A DNA stretch of 64,000 bases from Cerasicoccus arenae (GTDB lineage Bacteria; Verrucomicrobiota; Verrucomicrobiia; Opitutales; Cerasicoccaceae). Of this stretch, positions 7,940 to 15,684 are shown in pieces (positions within the stretch are counted from its first letter, which is position 1; every line of letters begins with the position of its first letter). The notes below the pieces were generated by a model that searched no databases, was not told the origin of the DNA, and saw only the letters and a program-made list of their open reading frames with translations. The position numbers and the translations under genes were made by a program. The stretch lies in the NCBI RefSeq assembly GCF_014651635.1, contig NZ_BMXG01000021.1, positions 1-64,000 on the forward strand, read 5' to 3'.

Positions 7940-10030
7940 TTAGTTCCTCAGTGCCTCGGTAGGGCACATCAATACGGAAAAATAACAGACGGCTGGCCCA
8001 TTCTCCAGGCGGATCAAGACGGTGTTGTAACCTGGCTTAAGTAATATCGTGCGAAACCCTTCGTCCATGCGCCAAGAGGAGAGTCCTGAGTCTTCGAATA
8101 CAACGAGATCGTTGATCCAGAGCTTGGCCATATCATCGCTGGCGACTGCCACGGTGACTTCGGTCGCGGCTTCACAGAAAACCTCGGTGTAACCATAATA
8201 TACGGCGTCACTGATTTCGTCGGGCGGATTGATACGGATATTTTCCGTCTGTACGAATCGCCATTTAAGATCCATCTCTTGCTTCGTATAGCGATTCACT
8301 TTGCCCTTATATTCGGCATCTAGGTCAACGAGAGTTTCGGGGGGGAATTCTGTGTCAAAAGATTTTTTTTGTGGGCGCTGCCACGGGCCGATAACATACC
8401 ATGTGTCGAGGAATATCCAGCCTTGGCGCTTGGAACGTATGTCTAAGCGTCTGCCGGGAACAGCTTGTGAAAGCACCTTTTTGGTGTCGAGACGGGCACT
8501 CGAGGGAAGCGGGTTCTCGGGTGCCATTTCTGTATCATAAGTCATGGAAAGCGCCTGACCTTGGCGGAAGCCTTCGCCGCTTTGTTGGCCGCTGCCTTGG
8601 AGTGCATAATTCTCGGCCATTAGGGCGCGCATGTCCTGTACGTTACCCGCTCCCTTGCCTTGATTACTTGCGAGTAGAGACATCTTAGCCTGGACTTGGC
8701 TGCGCTGTTGGAGTGCGGCTTGGAGGGCTTCGCCGCTGGGCCCCTGATTTTGCTGGCCGGGTGATTCACCAGTTAATGCGGATTTACGGTTCTCCGCGGT
8801 GCGCGCCATTTGCTGCGCGGCGTTGACCGCGGAGTCGAGCGCTTCATTGAACTCCTGAAATTCTTCGCGGTTGGATGGTTGGTTCTGACTCAGCGCGTTT
8901 TGGAGGTCGGGGCCTTGGGACGATTCTGGCTTGAAAACCTGTTCCCGAGCTTGTTCTAAGGGGAGGCTTTTGCGGTTGGCCATCTCGGCGGCTTGTCCTT
9001 CGGCAAAGGCTTCGTCAACCATGCCAGACATTTCTTGGACTTGCTCATAAAGTTCGGCGGTGGATAAGGCGTCTAGCGTGGCATCACTGGGGAGTTCATT
9101 GCCCAGTGGCGAAATTTCACCGTCGGCGAGTTCGCCGTTTAGGTCGGGGCTATCTGCATTTCCCTCTTGTTCGATGTCGAAATCCTCGACCATCGCAGTG
9201 CCGAGTTTATCATCGAGCTTCAATTTCTCCAAGTCCATCTCGGGCACACTTGGATCAGCGGTTTTTTCGGGCTCTTCGACCTTCGTTTGCAATGCTTGTG
9301 GCGATTTGGCGAATGCCGATATTTGTCGCAGATTTTCTCTCGCGCGCTTGGTGAGGTCACTTGATTCCTGGAGGAGGTCGGCCACTTTCTCTTTATCTTC
9401 GCCTTGAGCCATAAGCTCTGCATCGCGCAAGCTGTCCTCAAGTTGGTCTGCTTTTGTGACGACTTCCTCGGCTTGTGTGACCGCCTTTTGAGCGTCACTA
9501 CCGGTGACGGTGCTTTTGGCGAGTTCCTCAATAAATTCGGCGTAGTTCTCAGCGATTTCTTGTAAGGATTCGCTCTTGGGCTGCGTGGGTTCCACGGCCT
9601 CGGGGGCAGCCTCGTCGGCTAGTTTATTCTGGAGTTGCTCGCTGAGTTCAGCGATTTCATCCGCCGAATCGGCCATATTTTCCCAAGGATTATCCTTTTT
9701 CTTTAAGTTCTTTTTCTGCGCCTCGACGACTTCCTCAATTTCGTAAATTGTTTCCCGCATTTCACGGGCTTTCTTCTTGAGCTCTTCGCGTTTTTTTCGC
9801 TCTTGGTTCCGGGAGATTTCTCGGACCTGTTCTTCGTTGGGTTCGGGTTTCTCGATTTTGACACGCTTTACTTTCTCGCCTTTTTCGTCGGTGATTTCCT
9901 CGATCTGGGCAATGGTGTAGCGACGCAAATCTTCGTTGAGCAAAAGAGTCAGAGAGAATGCACCGACGAACAGGAAGGAAATCAAAAAGGCGAAAAGCAG
10001 GGGCTTGTGGCTGGTGAGGTTACTGGCCAT
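7940..10030 (-). CDS. Membrane-anchored coiled-coil protein, last gene of the ExbB/ExbD operon
   Basis: A 696-aa protein with one N-terminal membrane segment (residues ~11-31, LFAFLISFLFVGAFSLTLLL) and a Glu/Lys-rich region of long coiled-coil helices (35-430). The rest of the middle is Gln/Asn-rich and low in complexity. A C-terminal beta-rich domain (~560-690, GWIFLDTWYVIGPWQRPQ, VTVAVASDDMAKLWINDLVV, GYNTVLIRLENG) resembles a PA14/CBM-like sandwich. The topology, short cytoplasmic N-terminus and large periplasmic part, is like that of TonB/TolA partners, but no TonB C-terminal domain is visible. Its ATG overlaps the ExbD stop (TAATG), so it is translationally coupled to the motor genes. 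A role as force-transducing partner is inferred. I do not recognise the family. Confidence 0.75.
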   Translation of the reverse strand: MASNLTSHKPLLFAFLISFLFVGAFSLTLLLNEDLRRYTIAQIEEITDEKGEKVKRVKIEKPEPNEEQVREISRNQERKKREELKKKAREMRETIYEIEEVVEAQKKNLKKKDNPWENMADSADEIAELSEQLQNKLADEAAPEAVEPTQPKSESLQEIAENYAEFIEELAKSTVTGSDAQKAVTQAEEVVTKADQLEDSLRDAELMAQGEDKEKVADLLQESSDLTKRARENLRQISAFAKSPQALQTKVEEPEKTADPSVPEMDLEKLKLDDKLGTAMVEDFDIEQEGNADSPDLNGELADGEISPLGNELPSDATLDALSTAELYEQVQEMSGMVDEAFAEGQAAEMANRKSLPLEQAREQVFKPESSQGPDLQNALSQNQPSNREEFQEFNEALDSAVNAAQQMARTAENRKSALTGESPGQQNQGPSGEALQAALQQRSQVQAKMSLLASNQGKGAGNVQDMRALMAENYALQGSGQQSGEGFRQGQALSMTYDTEMAPENPLPSSARLDTKKVLSQAVPGRRLDIRSKRQGWIFLDTWYVIGPWQRPQKKSFDTEFPPETLVDLDAEYKGKVNRYTKQEMDLKWRFVQTENIRINPPDEISDAVYYGYTEVFCEAATEVTVAVASDDMAKLWINDLVVFEDSGLSSWRMDEGFRTILLKPGYNTVLIRLENGPAVCYFSVLMCPTEALRN

Positions 10031-10452
10031 TAATCGTATTTCTCGTGATAGGTGCGCACTCCGACATTGCGCAGGTTACGGAAGCTGAGTGCGTCGAGCA
10101 CCTCGACCAAGCGGTAAAAAGGTGTGCTCTCGTCAGTGTCCAAGCGGATACGACGTTCGGGGTCGTTTTGCTCAATGATTTTTAGCTCTTCGATGAGTGC
10201 GCCAATGGATGTTTCTTCTCCTTCCAAGTAAACCACGGCGTCAGCGTCGATTGCAATGGCCAGCACGGTGTCATCGGGCGGGACTTCGAGCGACGAGCGC
10301 GAAATAGGCAGGTTGAGATGGTCGACCTCGTGGAGGTCTTTCTTAAGCATCGTGGTGACGAGGAAGAAGATCAACAGGAGGAACACGCAGTCGATCAGCG
10401 GAGACATGCTCAGCGAGGCATCGTTGTCCTCATCGTAAATGTTACGCGGCAT
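10030..10452 (-). CDS. ExbD/TolR-family protein 2
   Basis: 140 aa. A single membrane helix (PLIDCVFLLLIFFLVTTML) contains the conserved Asp that carries protons in ExbD/TolR/MotB-type motors. A periplasmic ExbD domain follows (residues ~50-140). It is the second ExbD gene of the operon. The membrane-helix codons are nearly identical at the DNA level to those of the first copy. Start and stop overlap both neighbours by one base (TAATG). Confidence 0.9.
   Translation of the reverse strand: MPRNIYDEDNDASLSMSPLIDCVFLLLIFFLVTTMLKKDLHEVDHLNLPISRSSLEVPPDDTVLAIAIDADAVVYLEGEETSIGALIEELKIIEQNDPERRIRLDTDESTPFYRLVEVLDALSFRNLRNVGVRTYHEKYD
10342..10404. repeat. 63-bp direct repeat in ExbD membrane helix, copy 1
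   Basis: Matches 10821-10883 at 60 of 63 positions by direct alignment. It encodes the membrane helix of the second ExbD gene. The identity includes silent positions, which suggests recent duplication or gene conversion. Confidence 0.85.
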
Positions 10453-11000
10453 TAGTTGGACCCCCTGTTGCCGAGTTCGAAGAATTCGCGTTCGCGGTGA
10501 CGTAGGCGCACGCCGACTTTTTCAAAACCCTGAAGCGCCATGGCGTCGAGCGTATCAACGATGGTTTGAACGGGCACTTCGCGCTCGGCGTCGATACGAA
10601 TCTCGACATCGGTTCCCTTGTCAGTCGCAAGCTCTATCAGGTCGACATCTAGCGATTCGAGGGGCCGGTAGCTGAGGCCTTCAATGCTTCGTTTTCCCTC
10701 ATTGGCGCGAAGGATCTCACTGCTGGCGGTGATGGCATAGATGATCACATCGTTTTCCGCTACTGGCGCAAGCGCCACGGTGTAGTCTGGCAGCACAACG
10801 GGGATCTGCTTCTCCAGCTTCTTGAGCATCGTGGTGACGAGAAAGAAGATCAACAGGAGGAACACGCAGTCGATCAACGGAGAGAGGTCGACTTCGATCT
10901 CAGATTCCGTGCGTCGCCGACTGCGTAAGCGTCGGAGCGTCGCAACCCGGGAAACTTTTCCCTGGCTGACGGGCGTAATCTTTGAGGAGGCGGAAGCCAT
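10452..11000 (-). CDS. ExbD/TolR-family protein 1
   Basis: 182 aa. A basic N-terminal tail of ~40 residues (TLRRLRSRRRTESEIEVDLS) precedes the membrane helix with the conserved Asp (PLIDCVFLLLIFFLV), then a periplasmic ExbD domain. It differs from the second copy in its longer cytoplasmic tail and periplasmic sequence, so the pair may form hetero-oligomers within the ExbB pentamer; that is inference. ATG 11000 follows the TolQ stop almost directly. Confidence 0.9.
   Translation of the reverse strand: MASASSKITPVSQGKVSRVATLRRLRSRRRTESEIEVDLSPLIDCVFLLLIFFLVTTMLKKLEKQIPVVLPDYTVALAPVAENDVIIYAITASSEILRANEGKRSIEGLSYRPLESLDVDLIELATDKGTDVEIRIDAEREVPVQTIVDTLDAMALQGFEKVGVRLRHREREFFELGNRGSN
10821..10883. 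repeat. 63-bp direct repeat in ExbD membrane helix, copy 2
   Basis: Partner of 10342-10404, with three mismatches. It encodes the membrane helix of the first ExbD gene. Confidence 0.85.
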
Positions 11001-11001
11001 C

Positions 11002-11760
11002 TTAGTCTTTGGCAGCTACGTCGTCTTGGTTTTCCGGGTGGAGCCATGGAGACATTAACACGTCCACACATTCTTCTAATCGTATGCCGTAGCTGTTAAC
11101 GCGGGACTTAAAAAAGTGGTAGCTCGCCAATGCAGGAATCGCGATCATGAGGCCCATCGCAGTAGTAATGAGTGCCTTGCCGATAGAGTCCGCGAGCACC
11201 GAGGCATCGCCGGTGTCACCCATGAGAGCAACTTTTTGGAAGGACTCAATCATGCCGATAATCGTACCTAAGAGACCAAGCAATGGCGAGATCGTTGCCA
11301 CAACGGCGAGGGGATAAGTCCGCTGATGCTGACGGCTGACAGTGCGCCCGATCATGTCGGTGACGCCGAAGGAAAGGATCTCAAAAGGGATGTGCGTGTG
11401 CGTGGCCACATATTGCCCAATGTCGCCCAAAACGCTCTTTGATTTTTGGGAGATACGGCTGATCCCTTCGAAATCAGAAGCTTGAGCGTATTTTTTGATG
11501 TCCCGTTCTAGTTTGGCAGAGATAAAATTACCCGCTCGCAAGACGATCAGTCGCTCAATGAAGAAGATTAGTCCAATGAAACCAACGACCAACAGTGCAA
11601 TCGAAGTTGCACCGCCCTTGAGCATTTCGGCGACCCAGTCGATTGTTCCGGTCGCGGATGTTTCCGGCGAAATGGAGGTGCTTTCTTGAGCATAGGCGTG
11701 AGAGACGAGGAGGAAGAACAGCAAGGTAATTTTACGCAAATTAATCATGAGAAATAGCAA
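11002..11760 (-). CDS. MotA/TolQ/ExbB proton channel protein
   Basis: 252 aa. A cleavable signal peptide is likely (KITLLFFLLVSHAYAQ). Three membrane helices follow, with the family motif ISPLLGLLGTIIGMIESF between the second and third. It forms the proton-driven stator with the two ExbD proteins encoded next. The first codon used here is TTG 11760; ATG 11748 is a strong alternative that starts directly at the signal peptide. First gene of a four-gene minus-strand operon, with an inverted repeat at 11778-11809 just upstream. Confidence 0.88.
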   Translation of the reverse strand: MLFLMINLRKITLLFFLLVSHAYAQESTSISPETSATGTIDWVAEMLKGGATSIALLVVGFIGLIFFIERLIVLRAGNFISAKLERDIKKYAQASDFEGISRISQKSKSVLGDIGQYVATHTHIPFEILSFGVTDMIGRTVSRQHQRTYPLAVVATISPLLGLLGTIIGMIESFQKVALMGDTGDASVLADSIGKALITTAMGLMIAIPALASYHFFKSRVNSYGIRLEECVDVLMSPWLHPENQDDVAAKD

Positions 11761-11777
11761 CTCTGGTTTTCTCCTAC

Positions 11778-11809
11778 GTGTTAGTCAATGGAATCATGAT
11801 TGCTAACAC
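11778..11809. promoter_or_regulatory. Inverted repeat upstream of the TolQ/ExbD operon
   Basis: GTGTTAG (11778-11784) and CTAACAC (11803-11809) are extended inward by CAAT/ATTG with a one-base bulge, giving a TTAGTCAAT-N9-ATTGCTAA layout. The 9-bp central spacing recalls operator architecture. It could instead be the OPT gene terminator, but no T-run follows. Confidence 0.4.
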
Positions 11810-11918
11810 CTTTAATCATATGAGTCTTTGCGCAATAAGTTGCGAGAATCCTTGCAGTTTAAATGTGGAATAAAAAGCTAGCCCGCTTTCAGGGTGAAGT
11901 GATCGTGGGGGGGATTGT

Positions 11919-13715
11919 TTAGAGACCGATAAATTTCGATAACGCCTCAAATACGCCAGCCAAGCTTTCTCCAGCAACCAAGCCTGCTGCGATTACGATT
12001 ACGTATTTGGCGGCCCAGTGCCGGTTAATCAATTGCGCGACGATGCCCGCCATTGAGCCAACGAAGATGGCCAAATTGATGAACGGTGGAATGATAAGCG
12101 CAAAGCCTAAGCTGGATGCGCTGGGCACCCAAGCCTTGCGTTTGGCCGGGACAATTGCCTCCAGCACCGCAAGCAAAATGCCGATGACGCCTGCAATGAT
12201 GATCGCGTTGATCGTGCTGGCGGGCATGGCTTCCACCCCGTTGGCCATTACTTCGGCCACGGCCTTCCAGGCAGCGACAGCGGGGGCGGGCCATTCCTTG
12301 GTCAGGAGGTCTTTACTCGGGTCGGGGATGAGGATTTTGTAGGCCGCGCAACCCGCCAACGAGCCCGCGATAACGCCAAAAAATTGCGCAATGACCTGCG
12401 ATTTCAAATTCGCGCCGATGAGTTGCCCGGTCTTCAAATCGTGGAGCATGTCCGAGCATTGCCCTGAGGCCCCCCCGGTCACATTCGCAGCCATGAGGTT
12501 CGTCGTGGTGTTGCCCGGAGCCAGAAAACCAAACGTTACCTGCGTGATTTTCCCCAAGGCACCAATTGGCGCGATGCCCGTCTCTCCTGACACACGTCCC
12601 GCCACAACGGCGAGGATGAAGGATAGGCCGAAGGCGACGGAGCCAAGCCAGAGTGGGATGTCAAAGATCGTCTTTTGCGCAATGATTGCCATCACGAAAG
12701 CCACTGTAGTGCCCATAATGAACCAACTGCGCGGGAAATGCCATTTGCCTCCGGTTGAGTGTTCGGCATCATTTTTGGCTACCTGGTTTTTCTGAGCTGC
12801 GCTGGTCTTTTTAAAGTAGATGCCGAAGATGGAAATGGCGAACGACATTAGCGAGGCAGCGACCATCAAGCTGACTCCAGGCCACAGCAACCATTGATAG
12901 AGCGCATTGTACCAATTGCCATCCAGCGCTGGGAGGGCCCAACCCTGAGCGAGCATTTCCTTGGGGAGGATCATCCAGCCGACAATTGTGCCGATCAGCA
13001 GCGACACGCCCACACGGGGGCCTACGATAGCACCAAAGCCGTAGAGCAGCAACGAAGGTTGGAGCTCAATGCCGATTGCCCGCCAACTGACGAAATTTAT
13101 CTGGTCCGCGACGTTGGTGGGTGCTTTGAAGCCCCAGCTTTCCGGCAAGGTCAGATTGGGGATTTTCGCCGTGGCATAGACATTGTAAAACTTGACGCCT
13201 GCCGATAGCACCGCGGCACCAAAGAGCAGCTTAATACGGTAAGCAGCTTCTTTGCCTTGCGAATAAATTTCCGTTATAGTCTCCGCTGTCGCCACGCCGT
13301 TGGGAAAGGGGAGGGCATCGCGTTCCAGCATCTGCCGTCGCACTGCGAGTGCGCAAATGATGCCCGTGAAGCTGACTACGAACACCCACATGACGAGCAT
13401 TGCGTAGGGAAATGGTTCACCGGTGAGCAACTGCAAGGCAGGGATTGGAGCCACTAGACCTGAGGATAAAATCGAGGCACCAGCGGAAGCAGCTGTTTGG
13501 TTGATGTTGTTCTCCAATAGGCCCCAATGAGGTGTTTTCCCGTAATGGCTCAAACTATTCCAAAAAGCGTAGCTGATCAATGCCGCCGCAATGGACATAT
13601 TGAAGGAAATACCGATCTTCAGGCCTACGTAAATATTGCACGGTGCCAGCAAACCGCCCAGCAAAAAGCCGGTAGCGATGGCGCGCACTGTCAGTTGTCG
13701 TTCTGGGGTGGCCAT
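11919..13715 (-). CDS. OPT-family oligopeptide transporter
   Basis: A 598-aa, highly hydrophobic protein with about 14-16 membrane segments and OPT-family features: an N-terminal LTVRAIATGFLLGGLLAPCN and NIYVGLKIGISFNMSIAAAL, a central IAPIGALGKITQVTFGFLAP and a Gly-rich ANVTGGASGQCSDMLHDLK. OPT proteins take up peptides, peptide-metal chelates or siderophore-like compounds using a proton gradient. The substrate cannot be told here. It lies 158 bp upstream of the TolQ operon on the same strand; whether the two are co-transcribed is unclear. Confidence 0.9.
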   Translation of the reverse strand: MATPERQLTVRAIATGFLLGGLLAPCNIYVGLKIGISFNMSIAAALISYAFWNSLSHYGKTPHWGLLENNINQTAASAGASILSSGLVAPIPALQLLTGEPFPYAMLVMWVFVVSFTGIICALAVRRQMLERDALPFPNGVATAETITEIYSQGKEAAYRIKLLFGAAVLSAGVKFYNVYATAKIPNLTLPESWGFKAPTNVADQINFVSWRAIGIELQPSLLLYGFGAIVGPRVGVSLLIGTIVGWMILPKEMLAQGWALPALDGNWYNALYQWLLWPGVSLMVAASLMSFAISIFGIYFKKTSAAQKNQVAKNDAEHSTGGKWHFPRSWFIMGTTVAFVMAIIAQKTIFDIPLWLGSVAFGLSFILAVVAGRVSGETGIAPIGALGKITQVTFGFLAPGNTTTNLMAANVTGGASGQCSDMLHDLKTGQLIGANLKSQVIAQFFGVIAGSLAGCAAYKILIPDPSKDLLTKEWPAPAVAAWKAVAEVMANGVEAMPASTINAIIIAGVIGILLAVLEAIVPAKRKAWVPSASSLGFALIIPPFINLAIFVGSMAGIVAQLINRHWAAKYVIVIAAGLVAGESLAGVFEALSKFIGL

Positions 13716-13800
13716 GGTGCGTGATACCGGCGGATGGCAGGTAATGGCAAGGGTTTATCCCCCTGGACAGGTGATGGAGGGACTTTTAGGCCATTAGCCT

Positions 13801-13829
13801 TTGACACTCTAGCGCTGGTTTGGGATGGT
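13801..13829 (+). promoter_or_regulatory. Possible sigma-70 type promoter of the NAGGN operon
   Basis: A perfect TTGACA at 13801-13806 is followed after 17 bp by GATGGT, a poor -10 match, ~50 bp upstream of the asnO start. Confidence 0.25.
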
Positions 13830-13879
13830 CTTGGTCCCTGCGCCATATTCAATTAGCATGGCGCGGCTACCAAAATCTT

Positions 13880-15655
13880 ATGTGCGGAATTAGCGGAGAA
13901 ATGCGATTCGATGGCCAGTCGCCGGATACGGCGGGCCTGACGAGAATGATGTGTGAAATGATCCCCCGTGGCCCTGATGGCGACGGGATGGTTGTACGAG
14001 GTCCAGTGGCCTTCGGGCATCGACGCTTGAAGATTATCGACCTGTCCGAAGCGGCCCAGCAGCCAATGGTAGATTCTGATAACGGCCTGACGATTGTCTT
14101 CAATGGCGCGATCTACAACTACCCGGAACTGCGAGAAGAACTGATCGGAAGGGGCTACCGCTTTTTCAGTCACGGCGACACCGAGGTCATCTTGAAAGCC
14201 TTCAAGGAGTGGGGCACCGATTGCGTGAAGAAGTTGAACGGGATGTTCGCTTTTGCGATTCACGAACGCGATACCGGCCGAGTTACGCTTGCCCGTGATC
14301 GTGTGGGTATCAAGCCGCTTTATTTCAGCAAGGATGCTAAAAGAATCCGCTTCTGTTCCAGTCTGCCCGGGCTTGTTGCGGCGGGTGAAGTGGACACCTC
14401 GCTTGATCCTGTTGCGCTCAATTACTACATGACGTTTCATTCGATCGTGCCGCCCGAACGCACGATTTTAAACGGTATTAAAAAACTGCCACCAGCCACT
14501 GTTGCCGTAATCGAACCGGACGGTAAAATGACGCAGTCATCTTACTGGATGCTCGACTATGGTATGACTGCCGAGCAGCAATCTTGGACCAAAAATGACT
14601 GGGAAGATGCGACGCTTGATGTCATGCGCCGCGCGGTGAAACGCCGGCTCGTTGCCGATGTGCCCGTCGGCGTGTTGCTCTCGGGCGGGCTTGATTCTAG
14701 TCTCATCGTGGGCCTGCTCGCGGAGCACTCGACCCAGCAGGTCGAGACCTTTTCCATCGGCTTTGAAACCGTGGGCGACGAAGTTGGCGACGAGTTCAAA
14801 TACTCTGACATTATCGTGGACCGCTTCCAAACGAAGCACCACAAGCTACCAATTGATTCACAGCAGGCATTGCCCGCGCTCAAGGCATGCATTGGCCAGA
14901 TGTCTGAGCCAATGGTTAGCCACGACAACGTTGGCTTTTATATGCTTTCGCAAGAAGTTGCTAAGCACGTGAAGGTGGTCCAGAGCGGGCAGGGGGCAGA
15001 CGAAATTTTTGGCGGTTATCATTGGTATCCACCGATGATTGGTAGCACTGATCCACTCGCCAGTTATTCGAAAGCGTTTTTTGACCGCGACTTTGCTGAT
15101 TACCGTGAGCTAATGGCTGAAAAGTGGGTGCAGGAAGACTACGCCCGCGACTTCGTGAAGAGCCACTTTGCGATGCCTGGAGCCGAAGCACCCATTGATA
15201 AAGCCATGCGTCTCGACGCGCTCGTAATGCTCGTTGACGATCCGGTGAAGCGCGTCGACAACAACACCATGGCGGCGAGCTTGGAAGCCCGTGTGCCGTT
15301 CCTCGACCACGAAGTGGTGGAGTTTGCGGCCCGCGTGCCAGCCGAGTTGAAAATCAAGAACGGCGGTAAGTATATTTTGCAGGAAGCTGGCCGAAAAGTG
15401 ATCCCGCACGAGGTCATTGATCGGCCCAAGGGTTACTTTCCGGTGCCTGCGCTGAAATACCTGCGTGGGCCGTTTCTCGACTTTGCTCGTGAGGCTGTGC
15501 TCAACGACACAGCACGCCAACGTGGACTTTTCCAGTCGACTTACGTGGAAAAACTTCTTGCTGATCCAGAAAAACACATCACGCCACTGCGCGGTTCCAA
15601 GCTTTGGCAACTTGCTTTGCTTGAGCAATGGCTGCAAACGCACGGTGTCGGCTAG
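13880..15655 (+). CDS. asnO: N-acetylglutaminylglutamine amidotransferase
   Basis: 591 aa, asparagine-synthetase fold. The start was set at ATG 13880 so that Cys2 (MCGISGE) becomes the N-terminal nucleophile of the class II glutaminase domain. That domain also shows GFGHRRLKIIDLS-like and IVFNGAIYNYPELREEL elements. The C-terminal synthetase domain has the PP-loop VGVLLSGGLDSSLIVGLLAE and the LEARVPFLDHEVVEFAA region. Followed by ngg and an M42 peptidase, this matches the NAGGN osmoprotectant locus, in which this enzyme amidates N-acetylglutaminylglutamine. General asparagine synthetase is the alternative, but the neighbours argue against it. Confidence 0.9.
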   Translation: MCGISGEMRFDGQSPDTAGLTRMMCEMIPRGPDGDGMVVRGPVAFGHRRLKIIDLSEAAQQPMVDSDNGLTIVFNGAIYNYPELREELIGRGYRFFSHGDTEVILKAFKEWGTDCVKKLNGMFAFAIHERDTGRVTLARDRVGIKPLYFSKDAKRIRFCSSLPGLVAAGEVDTSLDPVALNYYMTFHSIVPPERTILNGIKKLPPATVAVIEPDGKMTQSSYWMLDYGMTAEQQSWTKNDWEDATLDVMRRAVKRRLVADVPVGVLLSGGLDSSLIVGLLAEHSTQQVETFSIGFETVGDEVGDEFKYSDIIVDRFQTKHHKLPIDSQQALPALKACIGQMSEPMVSHDNVGFYMLSQEVAKHVKVVQSGQGADEIFGGYHWYPPMIGSTDPLASYSKAFFDRDFADYRELMAEKWVQEDYARDFVKSHFAMPGAEAPIDKAMRLDALVMLVDDPVKRVDNNTMAASLEARVPFLDHEVVEFAARVPAELKIKNGGKYILQEAGRKVIPHEVIDRPKGYFPVPALKYLRGPFLDFAREAVLNDTARQRGLFQSTYVEKLLADPEKHITPLRGSKLWQLALLEQWLQTHGVG

Positions 15656-15684
15656 TTTATCATTTCATTCCAAACACGCCCACG

